This document shows, piece after piece, positions 48,601-51,631 of a DNA stretch of 64,000 bases (its first letter is position 1; each line of letters starts with the position of its first letter). The position numbers and the translations under genes were made by a program. The stretch is from Ascarosepion bandense (taxonomy: Eukaryota > Mollusca > Cephalopoda > Sepiida > Sepiidae), in the NCBI GenBank assembly GCA_037127315.1, contig JBBBDQ010001456.1, forward strand, positions 2,385,501-2,449,500, in the 5' to 3' direction. The notes below the pieces were generated by a model that saw only the letters and a program-made list of their open reading frames with translations, did no database searches and was not told the origin of the DNA.

Positions 48601-49672
48601 AAACTGATTTTAAATCTGTTTACTCTAAAATCTGTCAAACATATAAAGTGTAAATATGAAATCAAAATTACATTTTATTTGCTTCACGTTTTTATCATTT
48701 TTCTAAAAAAATAGTTTTAAATTGATTTGTAGAATTCTGATGAAGGTATTTCGGCAATTCTCTAAGAAAATTGCATCTGGCAATAGTTTTGAGGAGGTGT
48801 GGAATATGATGTCTATAAATATAAAAAAAGCTGCAATGGTGAGTATTTTATGTCCTATGGCTTACATTTTTTCTTCAATATTGAAATATTCTGAAGTTTA
48901 ATATTTTGAGATTTTTGGCAAATATCATGTTAATTTTCATACTCATGCTTATTTCTATGGGTCAGTCAAGTGCCATACGGGATACACGCTTGGGCAATCA
49001 TGTCTTGAAAGGGACATGACTGACTGGCAGATTATTATCCCGCAGTGATTTATCTTCAACATCAAAATCATTATTTTTGAAGCATCTAAACCAATCTCTG
49101 TAGGTTGTTTCTGACAGAGCATGGTTGCTCAACAAGAATTCTGTGTGCTTTGGCTGCAGATTTCTTTCGAATAAAGTAGTGCAGTAAACTTCCCCTTAAA
49201 TACACTTTCTTTGGCACAAAATCCAACATGTTTAACGCTATGAAAAACAAAGTCTCTTGTCAGGTTGATCTGATTCTCCATTACATTTAAAATGGAAGTT
49301 TTTCTTTTCTAAAGTTTTAGTCTATTACTAAAATATTAGGATTATTTTATCCTTTCCTTATATTTGAATCTCTTTTAAGTATTTATGTGTCATATATTAT
49401 TAGTTATTAATCATTTTTATGTGACATATCTATTCAGTATATTTTCATATAGTAAATTTTTAATTGAACACTATGCAGTTAAAAAATATTACAGATGTGA
49501 TTGTGATATTTATAAACTTTCATTTCAGGCACATTGTCAAATTTATATAGTAGAGACATTCATTACTGGTGTTAATGATATTGAGCAGCCTGAATTGAAG
49601 TCAGTGTTGATGGATTTATGCAAGTTGTACTGTGTACATGTAATTATTGAAAACTTTGGTAATTTTTTGTTG
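8576..49672 (+). CDS. ACOX1: Peroxisomal acyl-CoA oxidase, nine internal exons (join), partial at both ends
   Basis: Acyl-CoA oxidases carry out the first, FAD-dependent step of peroxisomal beta-oxidation: acyl-CoA becomes trans-2-enoyl-CoA and O2 becomes H2O2. Nine exons with GT-AG borders join to 1274 nt, giving 424 in-frame codons after the first two bases. They follow the family order: GLETTATYD and SAKWW, the [18 protein letters not shown] strand, [37 protein letters not shown], then CTYEGDNTV. By alignment with rat ACOX the Glu of CTYEGDN is the catalytic base. The C-terminal oxidase domain follows. [11 protein letters not shown] fits the ACOX1/ACOX2 branch rather than ACOX3. Compared with the usual ~660 residues, about 140 N-terminal and 95 C-terminal residues are missing, including any terminal SKL-type signal; I did not find them in 1-8575 or 49673-64000. 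The introns are very large because of transposons. The choice between ACOX1 and ACOX2 is an inference. Confidence 0.93.
9021..9067. repeat. (TA)n microsatellite
   Basis: About 23 uninterrupted TA units. They directly abut the 5' end of the LTR at 9068, so the LTR element appears to have inserted into or beside this array. Confidence 0.97.
9068..10420 (+). mobile_element. Solo LTR of the Gmr1-like element family
   Basis: It starts TGTTACGGATATAG and follows the LTR at 27793 over its whole length, ending GAGGCAGGCA. No internal region is attached. TATAT lies just before and TATAA just after, a 4-of-5 target duplication. A TATAAAG box at 9844-9850 marks the likely promoter. Solo LTRs arise by recombination between the two LTRs of one element. 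Confidence 0.85.
10553..10969 (-). mobile_element. Deleted mariner-type transposon (IS630/DDxD transposase)
   Basis: On the minus strand it opens with a terminal repeat (TGACTACACAGTATAGTAG) near 10968. The transposase start follows: [16 protein letters not shown] ... [20 protein letters not shown], a DNA-binding helix region. The sequence then jumps to the C-terminal half (NTEAYIKCL ... WVKRV ... [14 protein letters not shown]), so the centre is missing. The same family occurs at 46961. It is a non-coding deletion derivative. Confidence 0.75.
10970..13365 (+). other. ACOX intron sequence, no gene
   Basis: AT-rich, with stops in all frames. The only structure I can support is the hairpin at 13094-13137, listed separately. 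Confidence 0.6.
13094..13137. repeat. Short near-perfect hairpin
   Basis: The left arm GCTCTTAATTTATGTTACT pairs with the right arm AGTAACATAAATCATAAGAGC around the loop TTGGC; only a two-base bulge breaks about 19 pairs. It lies in an intron. No function can be assigned. Confidence 0.7.
13366..13485 (+). CDS. ACOX1: ACOX exon b
   Basis: The acceptor TTTTTGTAG is followed by 120 nt, and the donor GTTTTG is weaker than those of the neighbouring exons. Joined to exon a, it reads [20 protein letters not shown] then [21 protein letters not shown]. This is the beta-domain strand pair typical of acyl-CoA oxidases. It starts with two bases and ends with one, keeping phase 1 on both sides. There are no stops. 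Confidence 0.93.
13486..14950 (+). other. ACOX intron, nothing recognisable
   Basis: AT-rich intron. A 22-base direct repeat (ATAGATGTATACCATTGTC with its flank) occurs twice at about 13530-13600. No coding region or transposon end was recognised. Confidence 0.6.
14951..15066 (+). CDS. ACOX1: ACOX exon c
   Basis: The acceptor is TTTTTAG and the donor GTAAGT. The 116 nt exon reads [20 protein letters not shown] followed by [19 protein letters not shown]. The GDIGPK and DNGF ... RIPR motifs are diagnostic of the ACOX family, where this segment closes the beta domain and leads into the C-terminal helical domain. It ends in phase 0. Confidence 0.94.
15427..15656 (+). repeat. Tc1 left terminal inverted repeat
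   Basis: Its reverse complement recurs at about 16768-16978, from the outer CACT(C/G)(C/T)CGATCAAAAATTT to the GATCAAAATTATAAGACCAG inner border. Inner sub-repeats of this kind are transposase binding sites in the IR/DR group of Tc1 elements; that role is inferred here. Confidence 0.85.
15719..16673 (+). pseudogene. Tc1 transposase (DD34E), broken
   Basis: The ATG at 15719 opens [20 protein letters not shown], a paired-type helix-turn-helix. It breaks at a TGA near 15815 and continues in other frames ([18 protein letters not shown]). The catalytic segment has [15 protein letters not shown] (first Asp), [10 protein letters not shown] (second Asp) and SPDLNPIEN (Glu). Exactly 34 residues separate the second Asp from the Glu, the Tc1 spacing. 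Stops precede the QDN motif and follow PIENV. The gene ends near 16673 with FEVI and a stop. It cannot make an active protein. Confidence 0.88.
16768..16978 (-). repeat. Tc1 right terminal inverted repeat
   Basis: This is the reverse complement of the left repeat with a few mismatches. It begins CTGGTCTTATAATTTTGATC and ends at the TA duplication. Confidence 0.85.
17228..17370 (-). repeat. Foldback repeat with a Penelope/hammerhead-like motif
   Basis: Two arms (17230-17265 and 17333-17368) are inverted copies over about 35 bp with five or six mismatches. On the minus strand the loop reads CTAGCACCTAAAGAAAGG ... GGCCGAAACATTGTAC. The order CTGA-like box, GC-rich stem, then GAAA resembles hammerhead ribozyme cores found at Penelope-like element ends, but the CUGAUGA box is altered. 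A related copy is at 46012. Confidence 0.5.
18056..18106 (+). repeat. Shared retroelement 3' tail, copy 1
   Basis: The motif GGCATTAAATAACCGATGGA followed by GGTTGATATG and an A-rich end recurs at 23011 (end of the 5S-tRNA SINE) and 59849, always on the + strand. It is probably the 3' end of a SINE and of its partner LINE. Confidence 0.6.
18931..19043. repeat. Large near-perfect palindrome
   Basis: The left arm (18931-18982) and right arm (18986-19043) pair through most of their length: TGTAAATGG with CCATTTGCA, GTTGAAAAGTAC with GTACTTTTCAAC, and ATTCATGTATCCAT with ATGGATACATGAAT. The loop is three bases. A small internal gap lies in the AAGTAC region. No protein, and no transposon end, was recognised. 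Confidence 0.85.
19713..19882 (+). CDS. ACOX1: ACOX exon d
   Basis: The acceptor is TTCATTCAG and the donor GTAAGT; 170 nt, starting in phase 0 and ending two bases into a codon. It reads [20 protein letters not shown], then [20 protein letters not shown], then [21 protein letters not shown] and [11 protein letters not shown] are the usual ACOX motifs here; the RYSxxRRQ helix contributes to the FAD and dimer interface in the family. Confidence 0.94.
20641..21300 (+). repeat. Pyrimidine-rich minisatellite, unit about 25 bp
   Basis: Tandem units built on CTGTCACAAGTTCTTCTTTC, with three zones. Longer 5' units contain AAGTCAAAAGTTCTTCATCC. Central units of about 25 bp read TTTCCGCGA or TTTCCCCGA. 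Degenerate 3' units read CTGTCAAAAGG followed by T and C runs. The strand asymmetry (C and T) is marked. The open frame across it encodes low-complexity sequence and is not a gene. Confidence 0.92.
21420..21900 (-). pseudogene. Gypsy-type integrase relic, antisense
   Basis: The reverse strand reads, with frameshifts, [48 protein letters not shown] and [20 protein letters not shown]. This is the integrase core in order: the first Asp (in MDHA), the second Asp position changed to Asn (SNN for SDN), and the Glu of GLAER kept. The closest type I recognise is the K02A2.6-like Gypsy group, as in the element at 42300-45183. Stops and shifts make it dead. No LTR was seen beside it. Confidence 0.82.
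22562..22679 (+). ncRNA. 5S rRNA-like sequence (SINE head, not a true 5S gene)
   Basis: It begins GCTTACGACCATATCACGTT and ends GGTGTAAGC, so the terminal helix still pairs. The internal promoter parts are recognisable: AGTTAAGCAAC (A box), the intermediate element and GGTCAGTACTTAGATGGGTG (C box). About ten bases differ from the general animal 5S sequence. It is fused to a tRNA-like unit and no T-run terminator follows, so I read it as a SINE promoter. Confidence 0.8.
22690..22760 (+). ncRNA. tRNA-like unit of the SINE
   Basis: TGGTGCAGTAGA (22702-22713) fits an A box and GAGTTCAAATTCC (22744-22756) fits a B box of an RNA polymerase III promoter. The cloverleaf is not intact and no amino acid can be assigned. 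Confidence 0.55.
23458..23620 (+). CDS. ACOX1: ACOX exon e
   Basis: The acceptor is CTTTTTCAG and the donor GTAAGT; 163 nt. It reads [20 protein letters not shown] and continues through [19 protein letters not shown] to [18 protein letters not shown] is strongly conserved in ACOX1 and ACOX2. It ends in phase 0 and joins directly to the LHALLAG of the next exon, 13.8 kb downstream. Confidence 0.93.
23745..25469 (+). repeat. 29-bp tandem repeat array, about 59 units
   Basis: The unit contains GATTGATTGAACTATGG and one variable base in GGCT(T/C)TGTG. The two variants occur in blocks: about 6 T units, one hybrid, about 15 C units, about 17 T units, about 11 C units, a second hybrid, then about 6 T units with slippage errors. 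Apart from the last few units, identity is almost complete, so the array is young. It starts 125 bp after exon e of ACOX. Confidence 0.97.
25470..26034 (+). other. Intron sequence after the array, no gene
   Basis: AT-rich, with no open frame of note and no recognised repeat. Confidence 0.6.
26035..27290 (-). pseudogene. LINE reverse transcriptase, antisense, degraded
   Basis: On the minus strand, with shifts, the order is [91 protein letters not shown] and KMEYCCHI, then a C-terminal [17 protein letters not shown]. This is the palm, thumb and end of a non-LTR RT of the kind found at 50230 and 54387. The second Asp of the YADD box is Asn here. No endonuclease part remains. Confidence 0.82.
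27793..29169 (+). repeat. 5' LTR of the Gmr1-like element
   Basis: It starts TGTTACGGATATATATAG; the end at GCAGGCA is set by comparison with the solo LTR, though TATGACA just after could also belong. A TATATAAAG box lies at 28537-28545, a likely transcription start region. Length about 1.38 kb. Confidence 0.85.
29179..29196 (+). promoter_or_regulatory. Primer binding site, tRNA-Pro-like
   Basis: TGGGGTCCTTGTCCGGGA lies 9 bases after the LTR. Both ends (TGGGG and GTCCGGGA) fit the complement of a tRNA-Pro 3' end; the middle has mismatches. The tRNA identity is inferred. Confidence 0.55.
29276..30061 (+). pseudogene. Gmr1-like gag N-terminus fused to protease
   Basis: 261 open codons. Residues 1-115 are a charged, helix-rich gag start ([19 protein letters not shown], then a Glu/Lys coiled coil). 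At about residue 122 the sequence enters an aspartic protease: [11 protein letters not shown] with the catalytic DTG, then a GIGGK flap-like segment and LDSLPMKGI. The capsid C-terminus and any zinc knuckle are absent, so gag and protease seem joined by an in-frame deletion. The LRDTGA start is typical of Gypsy proteases. Confidence 0.8.
30160..31344 (+). pseudogene. Gmr1-like integrase, upstream of RT, two frames
   Basis: It covers the HHCC finger ([16 protein letters not shown] ... CRTCQLCQ), the catalytic core and the C-terminal barrel-like part ([20 protein letters not shown]). The first two acidic residues are lost: ISCVGPL where DCVGPL is usual, and TNQGSNF for TDQGSNF. The Glu of QGVLEQFH is kept. 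Frameshifts near 30940 and 31120 split it. The order protease-integrase-RT is the diagnostic feature of the element. Confidence 0.85.
31325..32830 (+). pseudogene. Gmr1-like reverse transcriptase and RNase H, broken
   Basis: The RT begins after the integrase tail: [20 protein letters not shown] and [14 protein letters not shown], then a shift near 31725 into [35 protein letters not shown] (first Asp kept), and [10 protein letters not shown] at about 32047 (catalytic Asp pair kept). After a stop at 32271 the RNase H follows: [17 protein letters not shown], where the first Asp is Asn, and VYTDHNPL. It ends near 32830 without a chromodomain. Confidence 0.88.
33338..34222 (+). repeat. 3' LTR of the Gmr1-like element, truncated
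   Basis: It starts TGTTACAAATATAG directly after a TGGGAGG purine tract. It matches the 5' LTR to CATACA(C/T)TTCCATG and then stops, lacking the last ~510 bp. A TATATAAAG box lies at 34105-34113. The sequence after 34222 is unrelated. Confidence 0.88.
34223..37381 (+). other. ACOX intron sequence upstream of exon f
   Basis: AT-rich, with a CA microsatellite at 36653-36692. I see no supported gene or transposon end. Short open frames here have no family likeness. Confidence 0.55.
36653..36692. repeat. (CA)n microsatellite
   Basis: Twenty uninterrupted CA/AC units. Confidence 0.97.
37382..37572 (+). CDS. ACOX1: ACOX exon f, with the catalytic glutamate
   Basis: The acceptor is TTTTTCAG and the donor GTATGT; 191 nt. 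It reads [20 protein letters not shown], then [20 protein letters not shown], then [25 protein letters not shown] is the family signature, and the Glu of CTYEGDN aligns with the catalytic base of rat ACOX (Glu421). The key residue is therefore kept, which argues for a working gene. Confidence 0.95.
38304..38553 (+). repeat. Copia 5' LTR
   Basis: It has TG...CA ends and matches the LTR at 45754. An AATAAAG polyadenylation-like signal lies at about 38412. Confidence 0.92.
38556..38569 (+). promoter_or_regulatory. Primer binding site, half-tRNA(iMet) type
   Basis: GGTTATGGGCTCAG is complementary, with one mismatch, to the anticodon arm of initiator methionine tRNA (contains CCCAUAACC). Drosophila copia is known to be primed by an internally cleaved initiator tRNA pairing at just this region, so the same priming is inferred here. 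Confidence 0.7.
38682..39300 (+). pseudogene. Copia gag, broken
   Basis: The ATG at 38682 opens [18 protein letters not shown], the UBN2-type gag start of animal Copia elements, and a TGA follows. [49 protein letters not shown] and [16 protein letters not shown] continue it. A stop at 39224 precedes a remnant of the zinc knuckle (HGHIKRDC near 39283-39307) that has lost its first cysteine pair. Confidence 0.85.
39310..40770 (+). pseudogene. Copia protease and integrase
   Basis: The protease is marked by [11 protein letters not shown], with the catalytic Asp at 39478-39480. The pre-integrase finger is [14 protein letters not shown] ... [10 protein letters not shown] (39886-40022). The integrase core has [21 protein letters not shown] and [15 protein letters not shown], so its D, D and E are all present. 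Stops at 40056, 40326, 40488 and 40624 break the reading. The C-terminal [12 protein letters not shown] and LRYGI segments are typical of Copia integrase. Confidence 0.9.
40848..41357 (+). pseudogene. Copia reverse transcriptase, N-terminal part
   Basis: [40 protein letters not shown], then a stop at 41093, then [20 protein letters not shown] and [20 protein letters not shown] (first catalytic Asp). A shift near 41310 gives KQPEG. Copia likeness ends at about 41357, where the nested unit begins. Confidence 0.88.
41676..42290 (+). pseudogene. Host-like cDNA relic: membrane anchor and Lys-rich tail (metadherin/LYRIC-like?)
   Basis: The coding likeness starts near [11 protein letters not shown] single membrane segment ([20 protein letters not shown]) follows, then a Lys-rich tail. 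A frameshift near 41900 leads to [20 protein letters not shown] and [16 protein letters not shown], and further shifts to Pro/Ala/Lys repeats ([20 protein letters not shown]). One N-terminal membrane anchor, a Lys-rich body and a DEGW-x4-SRKEK motif recall metadherin/LYRIC; a p180-like protein is the alternative. It has no introns and no Gypsy likeness. I infer a processed copy of a cellular transcript, abutting the Gypsy gag. Confidence 0.45.
42300..42755 (+). pseudogene. Gypsy gag with two zinc knuckles
   Basis: [40 protein letters not shown] and [14 protein letters not shown] form the capsid part. The knuckles follow: [13 protein letters not shown] (CX2CX3HX4C) and [14 protein letters not shown] (CX2CX4HX4C). 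One TGA (42708-42710) lies between them, and the next ORF continues in the same frame. Otherwise it is well preserved. Confidence 0.88.
42756..43670 (+). CDS. Gypsy ORF: knuckle and spacer joined in frame to RT end and RNase H
   Basis: 304 open codons. The start is the last zinc-knuckle residues and the usual spacer, up to [19 protein letters not shown], where a protease would begin. Then it jumps to the RT thumb end ([20 protein letters not shown]) and the RNase H ([45 protein letters not shown]). Protease and the RT palm are gone, yet the frame is intact. A run of 16 C (43437-43452) encodes a short Pro run before [13 protein letters not shown]. It ends with [10 protein letters not shown], the usual RNase H border. 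Confidence 0.8.
   Translation: MCHNRKVKEKTGRQPQTNRSTKHRRFTPVQHAYKNRQNSINVQDQVVDDFEKMSFYPVKAHDKKYPQTEAFATLDIVLPNRKTAVKSSKISFIPRLSDLTANLREFLKKDTDYVWSNTHQKSLQEIKDLICREMLLYYYDPSKKSIIQVDSSSRGLGAALIQEGKPIAFASKSLTETEQRYANIEWELLAVVFGCEQFRTYVYGHSFEIESDHKPLEMICLKNLTAAPPPPPRLQRMLLRLQEYDMIIKYRPGKEMILADGLSRLPNKKSKEVIDLDIKVDFVQFSTEKLRSVKQLMPTQYCVN
43658..44593 (+). CDS. Gypsy integrase, intact ORF
   Basis: 312 codons. The HHCC finger is [20 protein letters not shown] ... CAICQELQ. The core keeps the DDE residues: [34 protein letters not shown] and [19 protein letters not shown]. It belongs to the K02A2.6-like Gypsy group. Its frame overlaps the end of the RNase H ORF by a few codons, so a frameshift lies there. 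The tail continues in another frame at 44630-44965 ([20 protein letters not shown]). This is the best preserved transposon gene of the window. Confidence 0.9.
   Translation: MCELRVWILQGWPESRRELHKDLHPYWSYRDELSSENGILLKGDRILIPKSMQPETLEKIHYGHQGSDKCKLRAKTCIFWSGINSDIDKMLQQCAICQELQKSQTAEFLMPREIPVRPWQIVATDIFNLNGNKYFLIVDYYLKYSFICKLREFSSKEVIHLTKQIFAEQGVPERLISDNGPHFSSQQFKEFAKACDFEHITSSFKYPQSNGMAERCIQTIKRAMKKAILSNRDMDMSLLCLRSTPMDHVIPSPGELLFNWKLVSNLPTKCTNNNAWKEEVQDCLLNRQLLQKKQHDQHAKDLARFSTGQLV
45027..45183 (+). repeat. Short 3' LTR of the Gypsy element
   Basis: A GAAAGGGGGA purine tract precedes TGTCATGGCATGAG, and the repeat ends CATAACA (TG...CA). AATAAAG lies at about 45075. The 157-bp length is short for a Gypsy LTR. 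No second copy was found near 41358, so the boundary rests on the purine tract and the point where Copia resumes. Confidence 0.65.
45184..45731 (+). pseudogene. Copia RNase H, after the nested insertion
   Basis: [20 protein letters not shown] and [18 protein letters not shown] precede a frameshift near 45310. The rest is open (45324-45731): [63 protein letters not shown] and [10 protein letters not shown]. These are the standard Copia RNase H motifs with the catalytic Asp and Glu residues. The AAGGAGGAG purine tract (45745-45753) follows. Confidence 0.92.
45754..46007 (+). repeat. Copia 3' LTR
   Basis: It matches the 5' LTR over its length with scattered differences and is followed by the CAAAA target duplication at 46008-46012. 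Confidence 0.92.
46012..46110 (+). repeat. Second copy of the Penelope/hammerhead-like repeat
   Basis: CCTAGCACCTGAAAAAGG ... TATACAATGGCCGAAATGTT matches the reverse complement of the core at 17228-17370. It also shares the outer TTTGAATAATGTTAATAGTG part but lacks the segment between them. This copy keeps CTGA before the GC-rich stem. Confidence 0.5.
46961..47746 (+). mobile_element. Mariner-type element (DDxD transposase), degraded
   Basis: The left end GTCGACTGCACAGTATAGTA matches the end of the copy at 10969, and a GCACTGTGTA near 47731 may be the other end. The transposase reads [60 protein letters not shown], then after a shift [30 protein letters not shown] and [13 protein letters not shown]. 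The third catalytic Asp (SPDCN) is Val here. The central part with the first Asp is missing. Confidence 0.85.
47747..48222 (+). other. ACOX intron before exon g, nothing recognised
   Basis: AT-rich; ends in the polypyrimidine tract and CAG acceptor of exon g. Confidence 0.6.
48223..48378 (+). CDS. ACOX1: ACOX exon g
   Basis: The acceptor is TTTTCCCAG and the donor GTAAGT; 156 nt. The first base completes the Arg codon begun in exon f ([12 protein letters not shown]). The exon then reads [20 protein letters not shown] and ends SAQV across the next junction. It starts the variable C-terminal domain. It is assigned by frame, splice sites and position, with weaker family likeness than the exons before it. 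Confidence 0.88.
48733..48838 (+). CDS. ACOX1: ACOX exon h
   Basis: The acceptor is GATTTGTAG and the donor GTGAGT; 106 nt, one base plus 35 codons. It reads [20 protein letters not shown] then [15 protein letters not shown]. It matches the family's C-terminal region around the conserved EAWN-type tryptophan (EVWN here). It ends in phase 0. Confidence 0.88.
48963..49276 (-). mobile_element. Mariner N-terminal fragment, antisense
   Basis: On the minus strand it reads [33 protein letters not shown] and then, in a shifted frame, a [23 protein letters not shown] stretch. This is the paired-helix DNA-binding domain of Mos1-type mariner transposases. The catalytic domain is absent. It sits in the 690-bp intron between exons h and i of ACOX. 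Confidence 0.75.
49529..49672 (+). CDS. ACOX1: ACOX exon i, the last one visible
   Basis: The acceptor is CATTTCAG and the donor GTAAGC; 144 nt in phase 0. It reads [20 protein letters not shown], then [20 protein letters not shown], then ENFGNFLL. The family counterpart is the AHCHYVVVK ... LCLLYSLYGI ... GDFL segment. The remaining ~95 residues must follow in exons I could not find before 64000. Confidence 0.9.
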
Positions 49673-50229
49673 GTAAGCTGTTATTTTTTGTATTTTTATA
49701 TCTTACATCAATATATTCTTTTAAATAATGCTTATTGGAAAGAAATTTGTTTCAGAGTAACTTTTAAAAAGTTTTTAATAATAATAGATATTTGTTGATA
49801 AAACATTTAGGCATGTAGTCATCAGCAATATTTTGTCTGTGAAATCACAAATTTTAGCTACTTATGATACTGAATTCTAAGTGAATGAACATTAGCAATA
49901 CATTAGCAATCAATTTACAAAAATTTTACATCAGTATGTTTAAGTATATATCTGAGATATTTTCCTGTTTATACAATGATATCACTTCTGTAAAAGTAAA
50001 TAAATATTTGGAAGTTGGTAGGTAACATATTTCTAAAGTAATGTGTGTATCTACATATTTGTTTGGTTCATTATCATGTGTAAAATAGGATATCGCACTT
50101 TTAAACACCTAAGATATTTTCCTGTGGATGGATGGATGTAGCCAGGATTAAAACATTAGTTAATTTAGACATTTAGATGTAATGTAAACAATATGTAGAC
50201 ATAGTTTCCATAAAGTAACAAAACGGCAA
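49673..50229 (+). other. Downstream intron, no exon found
   Basis: AT-rich. The next ACOX exon should encode a GSIMTEPQI-like or DAFDF-like segment; none is visible here. Confidence 0.55.
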
Positions 50230-50238
50230 GCATACTGA

Positions 50239-50658
50239 TTGGTACTTACTCTTTCTGACACCCCTCAGATGAATATCTTTAAACTCCCAATTGAGATTTG
50301 TGCCACTGAAGTTTTTTCTTGGGTCAAAGCCAGCATGAACACTTTCGTCCCTTCTCAGAAATTCCAGGTGAAACCTCAATCCTCTCCACAGTTTACAATA
50401 GCATACTCAGCTGCTATAATACACAGGAATCACTATTTTCTGCTATACCAGCGAGACAACTCTCACCATAACAGGCACCTATTCGTTGCTATTCATAATA
50501 AATGTAAACAAGTCTTTCAAGGAGCTAAATCCCTGTTTGCTGAGAGAATGAGGCATTGCATAGCATCTCACAATCTTTGCTCTTATGATGACTGGCGGCT
50601 CTGTAATGGGATATTAAATAAATATAAGGTGTCTTTGATCCTTCTTCAATCAATTTGA
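50239..50658 (+). pseudogene. LINE ORF2 linker region
   Basis: 139 open codons between endonuclease and RT: VKASMNTFVPSQKFQVKPQS, SPQFTIAYSAAIIHRNHYF, LYQRDNSHHNRHLFVAIHNK and CKQVFQGAKSLFAERMRHC. This helix-rich, Arg/Lys-rich section carries no catalytic residues. The stop at 50656 ends it before the RT. Confidence 0.72.
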
Positions 50659-50850
50659 GGTATTAATATCCTCTGCTGATGAAGCTAAATGAGTAGCCCA
50701 TAAATTCTCTTCAAACTCTACTCTTGACTCATCTGGTGTATCCTGGCCTAACTTCCCACTTAGAATTGAGTCTCTGTTGAGTGATATGCATATAACACCT
50801 TCCATGGTTTCTACAAGGAATCTGGACTTGACAGCATCCCTGTAATAGTC

Positions 50851-51631
50851 ATGAAGAATTGTGCTTCTGAACTGGCTCTTGTTCTCTCTAAACTGTATAA
50901 GAAATGGTACACTGTCTCCTGCTTCCTGCTTGCTGAAAGTCATCTTATGTTTCAGCTTTTAAGAACTCTGATGAACTTTCCAACTCTTCCAACTATCAGC
51001 CTATTAGCCTTCTACCCACCTAGGGGCCCTAATCAATGCCAAATTGGTTTGTCATCTCTCATTGCAGGGCCTTTTTCTGGCAAGCAATATGGCTTTTGTT
51101 TCTCCAAGTCAACTGCTGATGTACTGACAATAATTGCAATAAGAGTCTATCATGTTCTAGATGAAAATGGTGAAGTTCAGGTTGTATCATTAGAGATCTC
51201 GGAAACTTTGACAGAGTTTAGCATACAGGTTTTCTTGACAAGCTGAACAGTGATGGTGTCTCTGGATACATTTTTGAGCCGATCTTGTATTTCTTATCAA
51301 ATCATAAAATGAAAGTTATCCTGAATGGTCACTTATCTAACTAACATGGATATTCCCCGGGGCTATATTCTTCGTCCTACTCTATTTTCAATTTTTATTA
51401 ATGACATTCTGGATGACATCTCAACTTGTTATCTATGCTGATGATATTAAGGCTGATCAGTCTGACAAGGTTAAAATGACATTAAATGTTCAAAACAATC
51501 TTAAGTCTGTTGCTAATTGGGGAAAAAGATGTCTTGTTAATTTTAATGCTTTCAAAATTAAACTTCTCTCCATTAATCATCTAAGAGACTTTTCTCTGCC
51601 ATTCATCAGCATGATTGATGCTAAGCTCTAG
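50851..51631 (+). pseudogene. LINE reverse transcriptase, fragments
   Basis: The first part (50851-51246) covers RT motifs up to ALDISK-like VSLEISETL, where the catalytic Asp is Glu. After several stops, FINDILDDIST and YADDIKADQSDKVKMTLNVQ carry the palm box with the Asp pair, then NWGKRCLVNFNAFKIKLLSI. The same clade is seen antisense at 26035 and 54387. Confidence 0.75.
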
